From positions 1,364,001 to 1,428,000 of the forward strand of contig NZ_CP085224.1 in assembly GCF_044803115.1 (NCBI RefSeq): DNA of 64,000 nt, written 5' to 3'. The DNA is from Caenispirillum salinarum_A (GTDB lineage Bacteria; Pseudomonadota; Alphaproteobacteria; Rhodospirillales; Rhodospirillaceae). A program made the translations under genes and the position numbers. The notes beneath the pieces are model-generated. The model worked only from the letters and a program-made list of their open reading frames with translations, ran no database searches and was not told where the DNA came from. This document shows positions 1-7,683 of this stretch, in pieces. Each line of letters starts with the position of its first letter. The stretch's first letter is position 1.

Positions 1-1
1 C

Positions 2-631
2 ACCGCTCACGACGCCGGCCACGTGGCGCGGCAACTGAGTGAAGAGGAGGTCTACTTCCAGCTGATGGACAGGGCTGCCCCGAAGTTCGGCTTGGAGGAT
101 GCCGGCGGAGATGTGGTTTCGCTTTCGGATTTCGTCGGCCAGATCGTCGTCCTCAACTTCGTCTACGCCAGTTGCACGGATATCTGTCCGATGCACTCGC
201 AGCGGATCGCCGAGTTGCAGGAGATGATCAACGGGACGCCGATGCGCGATATGGTCCAGTTCGTGTCGATCACCACCGATCCGGTGAAGGACACACCAGA
301 GGTAATGAGATCCTATGGAGCACTTCACGGTCTGGACGACGAGAACTGGGTCTTCCTGACCAGCGGCCAAGCCCGGCCAGTCGATACGCGCGACCTTGCC
401 GCCGCCTTCGGCCACCGGTTCGACCCGGCGGGCGACGGCAGTCAGATTCACGGTCTCGTCACCCACGTCATTGATCAAGACGGCCGTCACGTCGGGAACT
501 TTCACGGCCTCGACTTCGACCCGGTCAGTCTGGTCAGCTTAGTCAATGCACTTACCAATGCGAAAGCGCCGCACCTTCATAAAGAAGGCGGGTTGTGGGA
601 CCGGCTGATCGGTCACTTCACTGCAAGGTGA
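2..631 (+). CDS. SCO1/SenC family copper chaperone, 5' partial
   Basis: The protein has the thioredoxin-like SCO fold. Counting from the GTG at 23, a copper-binding Cys pair (CTDIC, C51 and C55) follows the strand VVLNFVYAS, and a conserved His lies in the later VTHVID segment. The frame is open back to the window edge, so the true start and any signal peptide or membrane anchor are probably outside. SCO proteins deliver copper to cytochrome oxidase or act as periplasmic thiol-disulfide reductases. The neighbouring cytochrome and copper genes fit a role in periplasmic copper handling. Family assignment is firm; whether it serves an oxidase cannot be told here. Confidence 0.88.
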   Translation, partial: TAHDAGHVARQLSEEEVYFQLMDRAAPKFGLEDAGGDVVSLSDFVGQIVVLNFVYASCTDICPMHSQRIAELQEMINGTPMRDMVQFVSITTDPVKDTPEVMRSYGALHGLDDENWVFLTSGQARPVDTRDLAAAFGHRFDPAGDGSQIHGLVTHVIDQDGRHVGNFHGLDFDPVSLVSLVNALTNAKAPHLHKEGGLWDRLIGHFTAR

Positions 632-878
632 CCTGCCGGATCCCGGCCGAGGACGCGCGGCACGACACCGCGGCCAATTGCCGGATGGCGATCGGCGGGG
701 TGATGTACGACCTGACCGGCTACATCCCTCAGCGCGTGACGCTGCCCGCCGTCATGACCCGGCACTGCGGGACTAAGGCGACGGGCGTCTATACGACCAG
801 GGGGCATGGCCGGCCGGCCTCGCCATCTCCGACCCGCTGCTTAAACAGTACGCCATTGACCGACTGGCGGCAGAGTGA
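628..878 (+). pseudogene. Cytochrome b5-like heme domain relic, frameshifted
   Basis: One frame reads CRMAIGGVMYDLTGYIP and then VMTRHCGTKATGVYTT and RGHGRP, matching the start and middle of small bacterial cytochrome b5-like domains. The matching C-terminus continues in a different frame from about 822 as ISDPLLKQYAIDRLAAE and stops at 876-878, so a frameshift lies near 815-825. The usual first heme-ligand His after YIP is also missing (QRVTLP in its place). No good start codon with a ribosome site is visible. It appears to be a decayed heme protein gene left beside active cytochrome genes. Confidence 0.7.
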
Positions 879-1025
879 GCAGGGCCGGCCGCGTACCACT
901 GCCTCCTGGCGCGGTGGTGCCGGGAGGCTCGTCGCGCGCGGTCAGACGGCTATCGACCGCCGCAGCAGGGGTATCCTTTTAGATGGAGTCCGAATTCCTC
1001 TCTCCCGCCATGTCCTCACCGCCGC

Positions 1026-1499
1026 TCAGTCATCTTCGTAGTATCCACGGTCCGCACCCTTATGGCAGGCGAGGCAGTTGGATTTCGTCACCACGTCGGG
1101 GCGCTGCCATACACTCGGCCGGAAGTCGTGCTCGCGGGCAAACGCCGGGTTCCCGGTTATGCGCTGAGGCGCTCCGCCGGGTGCGACCCATCGCATGTAG
1201 TCGCGCGCCGCGCCGCGCCGGTCGACATCGCCGGCGCTGGCGGTGAGGTAGGCTCGGATGGCCTCCGCCTTGTCGGCCGGGATGGAAGCATCGTCGCCGA
1301 AGTGGTCGGAGAGCGTGTCCATCATCCGGTTCCACGAGCGAGCCGGCAGGAAGCCGGGCTGGAAGGCCATGTGGCAGTCGCCGCACTCTTCCTTCGTCAG
1401 CGTATGGGTCACCGGCGGAATCCACTCGTCGTCATCGGCCTGCACCGGGCCGCTGCCCAGTGCGACCGCAAGCGGCAGGGCGAGAAGGAGAGCACGCAT
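1026..1499 (-). CDS. Periplasmic diheme cytochrome c (DHC family)
   Basis: The 157-residue protein starts with a signal peptide (MRALLLALPLAVALGSG) and carries two heme sites, CGDCH near residue 40 and CLACH near the C-terminus. The layout fits small diheme cytochromes c of the DHC type, soluble electron carriers. I chose the ATG at 1499; a GTG two codons earlier would overlap the upstream stop as GTGA and is an alternative. It is the last gene of a tightly packed operon with a DUF1924 cytochrome and a cytochrome b, so it probably accepts or passes on electrons from that membrane cytochrome. Confidence 0.85.
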   Translation of the reverse strand: MRALLLALPLAVALGSGPVQADDDEWIPPVTHTLTKEECGDCHMAFQPGFLPARSWNRMMDTLSDHFGDDASIPADKAEAIRAYLTASAGDVDRRGAARDYMRWVAPGGAPQRITGNPAFAREHDFRPSVWQRPDVVTKSNCLACHKGADRGYYEDD

Positions 1500-1501
1500 G
1501 G

Positions 1502-1930
1502 TCACTGCTCCTGCATAAAGGCTATGTAGTCACCTTTTTCCCGCGGGGTGCAGGGCCGGCCGAGTACGGCATCGCAGTCGCGGCGAAACTGTTTTTCCAC
1601 CTCGTCGATGTCGGTGAAGCGGTCCGGCTCGACCGAAACGGCCACCGGCTCGATGGGCCGCCCGGTCTTGGCGTTGCGGCCCTGGGCGCGCGGGTCATTG
1701 GTATGGCAGGCCGTGCACGACGGCGTGCGGGCGTCGCCGCCGGCCCAGCGGGTGCGGAAAAGCTCCTCGCCGCGTGCTGCGGAAAAACCGGTGAAGGCGG
1801 GATCATCGGCGGCCGCGCGCTCGGCATAGCCCGCCAGGATGGCGGCGCGGTCGGCGGCGTCTCCGGCCAAGGCGGGTCCGCCGGCCAGGATGGCCAGAAG
1901 CGTGGCGGCGGTCATCGCGAAACGGGGCAT
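1502..1930 (-). CDS. DUF1924 family monoheme cytochrome c
   Basis: The protein has 142 residues, with signal peptide MPRFAMTAATLLAILAGGPALA, a single heme motif CTACH near the middle and a C-terminal PCTPREKGDYIAFM region typical of DUF1924 proteins. The ATG at 1930 follows a strong AAGGAG site and overlaps the stop of the upstream cytochrome b gene as TAATG, so translation is probably coupled. DUF1924 proteins regularly sit beside a cytochrome b561-type protein and a diheme cytochrome, exactly as here. The electron donor and acceptor are unknown. Confidence 0.85.
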   Translation of the reverse strand: MPRFAMTAATLLAILAGGPALAGDAADRAAILAGYAERAAADDPAFTGFSAARGEELFRTRWAGGDARTPSCTACHTNDPRAQGRNAKTGRPIEPVAVSVEPDRFTDIDEVEKQFRRDCDAVLGRPCTPREKGDYIAFMQEQ

Positions 1931-2445
1931 TACGAACTCTCCTTCAGCCGGGTGGAATGGCCTTCGGCAAGGCGCCGCCACAGGGCCGCCACCCGGCGCC
2001 TGCCGCCGAACATCAGCAGGATGAAGGCAACGTGGCCGAGCACCACCCAGAGGGACGCCGTCGAAAGGGCCTCGTGCAGGTCTTCAACCCACGGCAGCCA
2101 GTGGGATGCCATGCCGCTGGCAGCGGCGGCGCCGACCGTGCCGAGCAGGGCAACGGCGAGCCAGGCGAACAGCGGGTTGCGCCCGCGCCGGGTCGTCAGC
2201 CACTCGCGCGCCGCCGCCAGTGACACGCGCGGCATCCGCCAGGGCGGCTTGCGGGCGACGGCCGCCACCGCCAGGCGCAGCGCCACCGCCCCGAGGACCG
2301 CATAGCCGGCCACCTGGTGCATGATGTAGAGGTCGTCGCTGTCACCGGTGAGGTAGGCGACCAGAAAGCCGCCGGCGATCACGGCATGCCACGCCTTCAT
2401 GGCCGGCATGGCAAGGCGGCGGCGACGAAGGGGCGCGTCAGTCAT
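1930..2445 (-). CDS. Cytochrome b561-type membrane protein
   Basis: This 171-residue protein has about four hydrophobic segments. Paired histidines in KAWHAVIAGGFLVAYLTG, YIMHQVAGY and VVLGHVAFILLMFGG fit a heme-b-binding four-helix bundle of the Ni/Fe-hydrogenase b-type cytochrome fold. The ATG at 2445 follows GGGAGGA; the longer frame to 2496 has no better start. It overlaps the upstream acidic protein by 8 bp and the downstream DUF1924 gene by 1 bp. It likely moves electrons between the quinone pool and the two periplasmic cytochromes encoded after it. Confidence 0.85.
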   Translation of the reverse strand: MTDAPLRRRRLAMPAMKAWHAVIAGGFLVAYLTGDSDDLYIMHQVAGYAVLGAVALRLAVAAVARKPPWRMPRVSLAAAREWLTTRRGRNPLFAWLAVALLGTVGAAAASGMASHWLPWVEDLHEALSTASLWVVLGHVAFILLMFGGRRRVAALWRRLAEGHSTRLKESS

Positions 2446-2719
2446 CGTGGTCCTCCCCGCGCTCGTGGCGCTGGTCCCGGTCGTCGTCGTCATCACGGTC
2501 CCGACGGCCGAGGACCGTCGGCAGGTATCCGGTGTCGCCGCCGCCGGCCACGCGGTTCGTCGGCCGGTCGTCGGGGCGATCCGGTGCCGTCAGATAGCCT
2601 GTGCCGGTCGCGACTTTCGCGGGCGGAGCAGGCGGCGCCGCCACTTCGGCCCAGGCCAGACCGGCGACAGCAATTGCCGCCGCGGCCGCCAGTCCCTGAA
2701 TGATTGTCTTGACGATCAT
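2438..2719 (-). CDS. Small secreted protein with Asp/Arg-rich tail
   Basis: The 93-residue product has a clear signal peptide (MIVKTIIQGLAAAAAIAVAG, cleavage near LAWA) and a Pro/Ala linker. Two short copies of a GTGYL / DTGYL motif follow, and the tail is made of Asp, Arg, His and Glu (RRDRDDDDDRDQRHERGED). The ATG at 2719 follows AGGAGG. It is the first gene of the cytochrome b operon and overlaps its second gene. The charged tail could bind cations such as copper, but no family is recognised. Function unknown. Confidence 0.7.
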   Translation of the reverse strand: MIVKTIIQGLAAAAAIAVAGLAWAEVAAPPAPPAKVATGTGYLTAPDRPDDRPTNRVAGGGDTGYLPTVLGRRDRDDDDDRDQRHERGEDHDD

Positions 2720-2772
2720 GGGATGCCTCCTGCTCAACTGACGTCATGCCCATTGGTGTAGCAGGGCTTTCC

Positions 2773-2815
2773 TGAACCGCGCCTGAAGGCCGCGCGGCCG
2801 TTCAGCCGGCGTTCA
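2773..2815. promoter_or_regulatory. Candidate response-regulator operator between divergent operons
   Basis: TGAA occurs at 2773 and 2784 (11 bp apart) and TTCA at 2801 and 2812 (also 11 bp apart), arranged symmetrically around 2794 with a GGCCGCGCGGCC centre. Direct repeats spaced by one helical turn are the usual binding layout of OmpR/PhoB-type regulators. Two such pairs in opposite orientation would serve both divergent promoters. The regulator encoded at 3153-3812 is the obvious candidate. The repeats are seen directly; binding is inferred. Confidence 0.5.
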
Positions 2816-2838
2816 TCGGCCTGGGCTATGGTGAGATC

Positions 2839-3156
2839 ATGCGAAGACGACATCTCTTCCTCATCGCTGCCTTGCTGCTGCTACCGGTCCTGCCGGTGCT
2901 GGCGGACGATGACGATCACGAGGATCACGAGCGGGCGCGCCGTGCGCTGAAGGCCGGCGATGCCCTGCCGCTCGCCGCGCTGCTGGAGCGCAGCGGCATC
3001 GAGGCCACTGGCCGGCTCATCGAGGTGGAGCTGGAGCGCGAACACGGCCGGCTGGTCTACGAGCTGAAGGTGCTCACCCCGCAGGGGCGCGTCATGGAGC
3101 ATTATTTCGACGCCCATAGCGGTACGCTGCTGAAAACGGAGGGCGATGACGAATGA
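2839..3156 (+). CDS. Secreted PepSY-domain protein
   Basis: The 105-residue product has a signal peptide (MRRRHLFLIAALLLLPVLPV) followed by an acidic, His-containing stretch ADDDDHEDHERARRALK. The rest is one PepSY-like domain, ending in the typical YELKVL...YFDAHSGTLLKTEGDDE pattern (dots mark omitted residues). PepSY proteins are commonly paired with two-component systems and cytochrome b genes. Its stop overlaps the next start (ATGA), so it is co-translated with the response regulator. It may act as a periplasmic modulator or metal sensor input for the kinase encoded two genes downstream; that role is inferred from context. Confidence 0.8.
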   Translation: MRRRHLFLIAALLLLPVLPVLADDDDHEDHERARRALKAGDALPLAALLERSGIEATGRLIEVELEREHGRLVYELKVLTPQGRVMEHYFDAHSGTLLKTEGDDE

Positions 3157-3812
3157 AGGTGCTGGTCGTGGAGGACGAACCGCGCCTCACGCTCCAACTG
3201 GAACGGACCCTTCAGGCTGCCGGTTATGCGGTGGATACGGCCCACGACGGCGAGCGCGGCCATCTGCTGGGGGAGACCGAGGATTACGACGCGGTCGTCC
3301 TCGACCTGGGCCTGCCCAGGCTGGACGGCGTGACCGTGCTGCGGCAATGGCGTGCGGCCGGGCGCAGCATGCCCGTTCTTGTGCTGACCGCCCGCGACGG
3401 CTGGAGCGAGAAGGTGGCGGGTCTTGATGCCGGGGCCGACGACTATCTCACCAAGCCCTTCAACACCGAGGAACTGCTGGCCCGCCTGCGCGCCCTGATC
3501 CGTCGTGCCGCCGGCCAGGCGGAGCCGGAGGTGCGGGTCGGGGATGTGACGCTCGACACCCGCGCCGCCACCGTTACCCGCGCCGGCGAACCGGTGTCGC
3601 TGACGGCCCATGAATACAGGGTGCTCGCCTACCTCATGCTGCACAAGGGCAAGGTGGTCAGCCGCACCGAACTGACGGAACACGTCTACGCCCAGGACTT
3701 CGACCGCGACAGCAACACCATCGAGGTCTTCGTCGGCCGTCTTCGACGCAAGCTGGGTGCCGGGGTGATCGAAACGGTGCGCGGCCTCGGCTATCGGGTG
3801 CCGGAGGCATGA
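3153..3812 (+). CDS. OmpR/PhoB-family response regulator
   Basis: Residues 1-115 form a receiver domain with acidic pocket E7/D8, phospho-acceptor D51 (VVLDLGLPRLDG) and the conserved Lys in LTKPFN. Residues 125-219 form a winged-helix DNA-binding domain (LTAHEYRVLAYLMLHKGKVV, then a C-terminal ETVRGLGYRV). At 219 residues it is typical of the QseB/PmrA branch. It overlaps the PepSY gene upstream and the kinase gene downstream by 4 bp each. The likely target is the divergent region at 2720-2838, which holds paired 11-bp-spaced repeats. Confidence 0.93.
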   Translation: MKVLVVEDEPRLTLQLERTLQAAGYAVDTAHDGERGHLLGETEDYDAVVLDLGLPRLDGVTVLRQWRAAGRSMPVLVLTARDGWSEKVAGLDAGADDYLTKPFNTEELLARLRALIRRAAGQAEPEVRVGDVTLDTRAATVTRAGEPVSLTAHEYRVLAYLMLHKGKVVSRTELTEHVYAQDFDRDSNTIEVFVGRLRRKLGAGVIETVRGLGYRVPEA

Positions 3813-5158
3813 CCCGTTCCGCGCCCTCCTTGCGGTTGCGCATGCTGGCCGGTGCGGTCTGCTGGATCGGTGTGGCGCTCGCCGCGAGCGGCTGGGTTCT
3901 GGTGGACCTGTTTCGAGACCACGTCGAAGCCCAGGCGAGGGACCGGCTGGTGACCGACATGGACCAGCTGATCGCCGCGCTGACGGTTGAGCCCGACGGC
4001 ACCGTGACGGTCTTTCCGCCGCTCAGCGACCCGCGCTTCCGCCAGCCGTTGTCGGGCCTTTACTGGCAGGTCGGGCCGGTGGGAGCGCCGGTGGCGCGGT
4101 CCCGTTCGCTGTGGGACGCCACGCTGCCCCTGCCCGCCGATACCGTTCGCGACGGCCAGGTGCACGTGCACGCCATACCGGGCCCCCGCGACGCCGCCTT
4201 GCTTAGCGCCGAACGCCTGGTTCGCCTGCCGGGGCGGGACGCACCGCTGCGGGTGGCCGTGGCCCAGGACCTGTCTGAGGTCGAGGCGGCGGTCGGCCGC
4301 TTCACGCGCGACCTGTCGGGCGCCTTTGCCGTGCTGGCCGTTGCGCTGATGCTTGCGGCGGCAGTTCAGGGCGTGGTCGTGCTCCGGCCCATGCGGCGCC
4401 TGCGGGACCGCGTTCTGACGGTGCGCCGTGGTGAGGCGGAGCGGCTGGAGGGGTCCTTTCCGGCCGAGGTGGCCCCGCTGGTTGACGATCTCAACATCCT
4501 GCTCGACCACGCCCGCACCACGATGCACCGCGCCCGCCGCCAGGCGGGGGATCTGGCGCACGGCCTGAAGACGCCGCTGGCGGTGATCCGCGCCGAAGCG
4601 CAGGAGCTGGCGGCAGCGGGCCAGGACGAACCGGCAGCGGTACTGACGGAGCAGGTGGAAGCCATGCGGCGCCAGGTTGAGGCCAATCTTGCCCGCGCCC
4701 GGGCCGCGGCTTCGCGCGACCTGCCGGGGGTGCGGGCCCCGGTGGCGGCAACGCTGGAGCCGCTTTGCCGCACCATCGGGCGCCTGTACGGCAAGACGGT
4801 CGAGATGGACGTGCCGGCGGGCCTGGTCTTCAAGGGCGATGCGCAGGACCTTCAGGAGATGGCCGGCGCCCTTATCGACAACGCCGGCAAGTGGGGCCGC
4901 AATCGCATCCGGGTTGCGGCGCGCCCGGAGGGGGATGCCCTTGTAATCACCATTGACGACGACGGCCCCGGCCTGCCGCCCGAACTGCGCGAGGTGGCGT
5001 TCCGGCGAGGGGTCAGGCTTGACGAGGCGGTGCCCGGCACCGGGTTGGGCCTCTCGATTGCGCGCGATCTGGCGGAGCTTTATGGCGGCTCTGTCGCGTT
5101 CAACGAGGGTCTCTCCGGTCGTGGCGGCCACGCGGTCCTGAGGCTGCCGGCACGGTGA
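3809..5158 (+). CDS. Membrane sensor histidine kinase
   Basis: The 449-residue protein has a first transmembrane helix near residues 12-32, a periplasmic loop, a second helix near 175-195, a HAMP-like segment and a dimerisation box DLAHGLKTPL with phospho-acceptor H251. It ends with an ATPase domain (N box LIDNAGKWG, G1 DDDGPGL, G2 GTGLGLSIARDL). The order matches PhoQ/QseC-type kinases. It overlaps the regulator gene by 4 bp and closes the PepSY-regulator-kinase operon. The ligand is unknown; the cytochrome and copper neighbours suggest metal or redox stress. Confidence 0.92.
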   Translation: MTRSAPSLRLRMLAGAVCWIGVALAASGWVLVDLFRDHVEAQARDRLVTDMDQLIAALTVEPDGTVTVFPPLSDPRFRQPLSGLYWQVGPVGAPVARSRSLWDATLPLPADTVRDGQVHVHAIPGPRDAALLSAERLVRLPGRDAPLRVAVAQDLSEVEAAVGRFTRDLSGAFAVLAVALMLAAAVQGVVVLRPMRRLRDRVLTVRRGEAERLEGSFPAEVAPLVDDLNILLDHARTTMHRARRQAGDLAHGLKTPLAVIRAEAQELAAAGQDEPAAVLTEQVEAMRRQVEANLARARAAASRDLPGVRAPVAATLEPLCRTIGRLYGKTVEMDVPAGLVFKGDAQDLQEMAGALIDNAGKWGRNRIRVAARPEGDALVITIDDDGPGLPPELREVAFRRGVRLDEAVPGTGLGLSIARDLAELYGGSVAFNEGLSGRGGHAVLRLPAR

Positions 5159-5224
5159 CGACCCCGGCGGCGTGCAGCCGCCCGTCCCGCTGCTCACTGG
5201 TTCGCCGTGGTGGGCGCGAGGTCA

Positions 5225-5977
5225 TCATCCCGCCCGCAGCCGGGCCAGGAACCGTTGCGTCCTCTGCTCCTGCGGATCGTCGAAGAAGGGTTTGGCCGGT
5301 CCCTGCTCGACGATCCGGCCGCCCTCCATGAAGATCACCCGGTCGGCGACATCGCGGGCGAAGGCCATCTCGTGGGTGACGATGACCATGGTGCGGTGCT
5401 CGGCCGCGAGGCCCCGGATGACCGCCAGGACTTCCCCCACCAGTTCCGGGTCGAGCGCGCTCGTCGGCTCGTCGAACAGCAGCACATCAGGCTCCATGGC
5501 CAGGGCCCGGGCGATGGCGACACGCTGCTGCTGGCCGCCCGACAGGCTGCCGGGGTAGGCATCGGCCTTCTCCGCAAGCCCCACGCGGGCGAGAACGTCC
5601 CGCCCCCTGTCCTCCGCTGCCGCGCGGGAGAGGCCCTTCACCACCACCGGTCCTTCCGTGACATTGCCGAGGGCCGTGCGGTGGGGGAACAGGTTGAAGG
5701 TCTGGAACACGAAGCCGACGTGCTGGCGCAACGCGCGCACGGCCGTCTTCTGCCGCGACAACGGCCGGTCGCCCTCGACGGTGATGGCACCGACGCGGAT
5801 GGTCCCGCCGTCCGGCGCCTCCAGGCAGTTGAGCAGGCGCAGGAGCGTCGTCTTGCCCGATCCGCTGGGGCCGATGACGGCCACCACCTCGCCCTTGTCC
5901 ACGGTCAGGTCGACGCCGTCCAGTACGACGGTTTCGCCGAACCGCTTGGTCAGGCCGGTTGCCTCGATCATGCTCAT
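5225..5977 (-). CDS. Polar amino-acid (cystine-type) ABC transporter ATP-binding protein
   Basis: The 250-residue ATPase has Walker A GPSGSGKTTLLR near residue 33, a Q-loop, the signature LSGGQQQRVAIARAL, Walker B VLLFDEPTSALDP and a switch His (VIVTHEMAFA). The pattern DEPTSALDPELVGEVL is typical of the GlnQ/HisP/TcyN group. It overlaps the permease gene by 4 bp and is the last gene of the three-gene operon. Substrate specificity is judged from the binding protein. Confidence 0.92.
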   Translation of the reverse strand: MSMIEATGLTKRFGETVVLDGVDLTVDKGEVVAVIGPSGSGKTTLLRLLNCLEAPDGGTIRVGAITVEGDRPLSRQKTAVRALRQHVGFVFQTFNLFPHRTALGNVTEGPVVVKGLSRAAAEDRGRDVLARVGLAEKADAYPGSLSGGQQQRVAIARALAMEPDVLLFDEPTSALDPELVGEVLAVIRGLAAEHRTMVIVTHEMAFARDVADRVIFMEGGRIVEQGPAKPFFDDPQEQRTQRFLARLRAG

Positions 5978-6651
5978 GGCGTCAGACCCTTACGTGGCGC
6001 GTGGCGCGTGGCGCGCGCTTCCATGCGGTGCTGCCCCCATGACAGCGCCGTCGACAGCACCCAGTAGAGGGCGGCGGCGGCCAAGTACATGGTGAAGACC
6101 TCGTAGGTGCGGGCGGTGATGAGCTGGGCCTGGCGGAACAGTTCCGGCACCTGGATGGTGGCGGCCAGCGAGGTGTCCTTGACCAGGCTGACGAAGCTGT
6201 TGCCCAGCGCCGGCAGGGCGACGCGGGCGGCCTGCGGCAGGATGGTCCGCCGCATGGTCTGCGCCGGCGTCATGCCGATGCTGTAGCTGGCCTCCCACTG
6301 GCCCCGGTCGATGGAGGCAATGGCTCCGCGCAGGATTTCCGACGTGTACGCCGCCATGTTCAGCGAAAAGCCGATCAGCGCCGAGGGGATGGGGTCGAGC
6401 CGGATGCCGGCCTGCGGCAGCCCGTAGTAGATGATGAAAAGCTGCACCAGCAGCGGCGTGCCGCGGATGAACGAAACGTACACGCGCGCCGGCCAGCGCA
6501 GCAGCTTCAACGGCGACAGGCGCATCAGCGCCAGAAGGAACCCGAGCACCAGCCCGCAGGCCATGCCGCCGATGCTGAGCACAACGGTATAGGCGGCCCC
6601 CTTCAGCAGGAAGGGAGCCGCCTGGGCCAATGAGGCGAGGGCGCCGTCCAT
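5974..6651 (-). CDS. Polar amino-acid (cystine-type) ABC transporter permease
   Basis: The 225-residue inner-membrane protein has about five transmembrane helices and the His/Glu/Gln permease signature (YVSFIRGTPLLVQLFIIYYG near residue 50, ALGNSFVSLVKDTSLA near 155). The EAA loop for contact with the ATPase is GQWEASYSIGMTPAQTMRR. It lies 4 bp after the binding-protein gene and overlaps the ATPase gene. It resembles TcyL/YecS-type cystine permeases in length and motifs. Confidence 0.92.
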   Translation of the reverse strand: MDGALASLAQAAPFLLKGAAYTVVLSIGGMACGLVLGFLLALMRLSPLKLLRWPARVYVSFIRGTPLLVQLFIIYYGLPQAGIRLDPIPSALIGFSLNMAAYTSEILRGAIASIDRGQWEASYSIGMTPAQTMRRTILPQAARVALPALGNSFVSLVKDTSLAATIQVPELFRQAQLITARTYEVFTMYLAAAALYWVLSTALSWGQHRMEARATRHAPRKGLTP

Positions 6652-6655
6652 GGTC

Positions 6656-7456
6656 TTACTGGGTCACGTCGGAGCCGAACCACTCCTTGGAGATCTCGGC
6701 CAGCTCGCCGCTCTGGCGCAGGTCGTCGATGGCTTGGTCGAGGGCGGCCAGAAGCTCGGGATTGTCCTTGCGGATGGCGACGCCCATGCGCTGCTTGGAG
6801 AACGGCTCTCCGGCCGCGACCACGGCCCCGTCGGAGCGGCGCAGCAGGTAGCCGGCCATCAGGCGGTCGTTGAGCAGCGCGTCGATGCGGCCAACCCGCA
6901 GGTCCTGGAGGGAGGCGACGTTGTCGTCATAGGTGCGGACGTCGGCGCCCGGCGCGTTCTCGCGCAGCCAGTCCTCGTAGTTGCTGCCGAGCCCGACGCC
7001 GACCGCCTGGCCTTCCAGGGCTTCCGGCGAGGTCAGCTCGTCGGCCTTGTCCTCGGTCGTGATGATCTGAATGCCCGAGACCGTGTAGGGCTGGGTGAAG
7101 TCGTACTTCTCCTGCCGTTCCGGCGTGATGGTCACCTGATTCATGATCGCGTCGAAGCGTTCGGAGTCCAGGCCGGCCAGCATGCCGTCCCACTTGGTCG
7201 GCACGAACTCGGCCTCCACGCCCATCTCCTCGGCGACCGCCTTGGCGAAATCGATCTCGAAGCCGACGAGGTTGCCCTGTTCGTCGGTGTAGTTGAACGG
7301 CGGATAGGTGCCTTCCACGCCGATGCGGATGGTGCCGCGCTCCTTGATCTGGTCAAGCAAGGTCTCGTCCTGGGCGGCGGCGGGGGTGGCGGCGCCGAAG
7401 CCCATGCCGGCGAGAACAACGGCTGAGAGAAGGCCGCGCAGGCGGGGGAAATGCAT
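6656..7456 (-). CDS. Polar amino-acid (cystine-type) substrate-binding protein
   Basis: The 266-residue product starts at the ATG at 7456 (AGGAGA site) with signal peptide MHFPRLRGLLSAVVLAGMGF. The mature part follows the periplasmic binding protein type II pattern: IRIGVEGTYPPFNYTD, FDAIMNQVTITPERQ, LNDRL and a C-terminal EWFGSDVTQ. The NQVTITPERQ and LNDRL segments resemble the E. coli cystine-binding protein FliY/TcyJ, so cystine or a related sulfur amino acid is the best guess. Cystine uptake would supply thiols in a copper-stress cluster, but the link is speculative. An AT-rich promoter region lies upstream (7540-7600). Confidence 0.85.
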   Translation of the reverse strand: MHFPRLRGLLSAVVLAGMGFGAATPAAAQDETLLDQIKERGTIRIGVEGTYPPFNYTDEQGNLVGFEIDFAKAVAEEMGVEAEFVPTKWDGMLAGLDSERFDAIMNQVTITPERQEKYDFTQPYTVSGIQIITTEDKADELTSPEALEGQAVGVGLGSNYEDWLRENAPGADVRTYDDNVASLQDLRVGRIDALLNDRLMAGYLLRRSDGAVVAAGEPFSKQRMGVAIRKDNPELLAALDQAIDDLRQSGELAEISKEWFGSDVTQ

Positions 7457-7623
7457 GTCCGTCTCCTGGTGTTGATCATGATGGCGGCGGCAGCCAAGCC
7501 GGCACGCCCTTGTCTCGAGGCTCAAGCAGATAATGTAACACGGAGTGACTGTCAAATAATCGTGATTAACATTTATTTAATGTAAAAAAGTTTTTCCGGG
7601 GCCCGCACGCGCCGTCTCGCGTG

Positions 7624-7641
7624 TCGGCAGCCGGCGCTGCC
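7624..7641. terminator. Short hairpin between the ABC operon and the oxidase gene
   Basis: A 7-bp stem CGGCAGC / GCTGCCG with a 4-base loop lies about 40 bp past the end of the multicopper oxidase gene on the minus strand. There is no clear T run, so it could be a weak or factor-assisted terminator, or simply a chance GC hairpin. Confidence 0.3.
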
Positions 7642-7683
7642 GATGCGGCGCTGACGCCCGCAATTCGGGTCAGCCAGTCGTGT

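Noticed and set aside
595..1041. Apparently intact 148-codon gene after the SCO gene
   Set aside because: Only its middle resembles cytochrome b5, and the true C-terminus lies in another frame; treated as a pseudogene.
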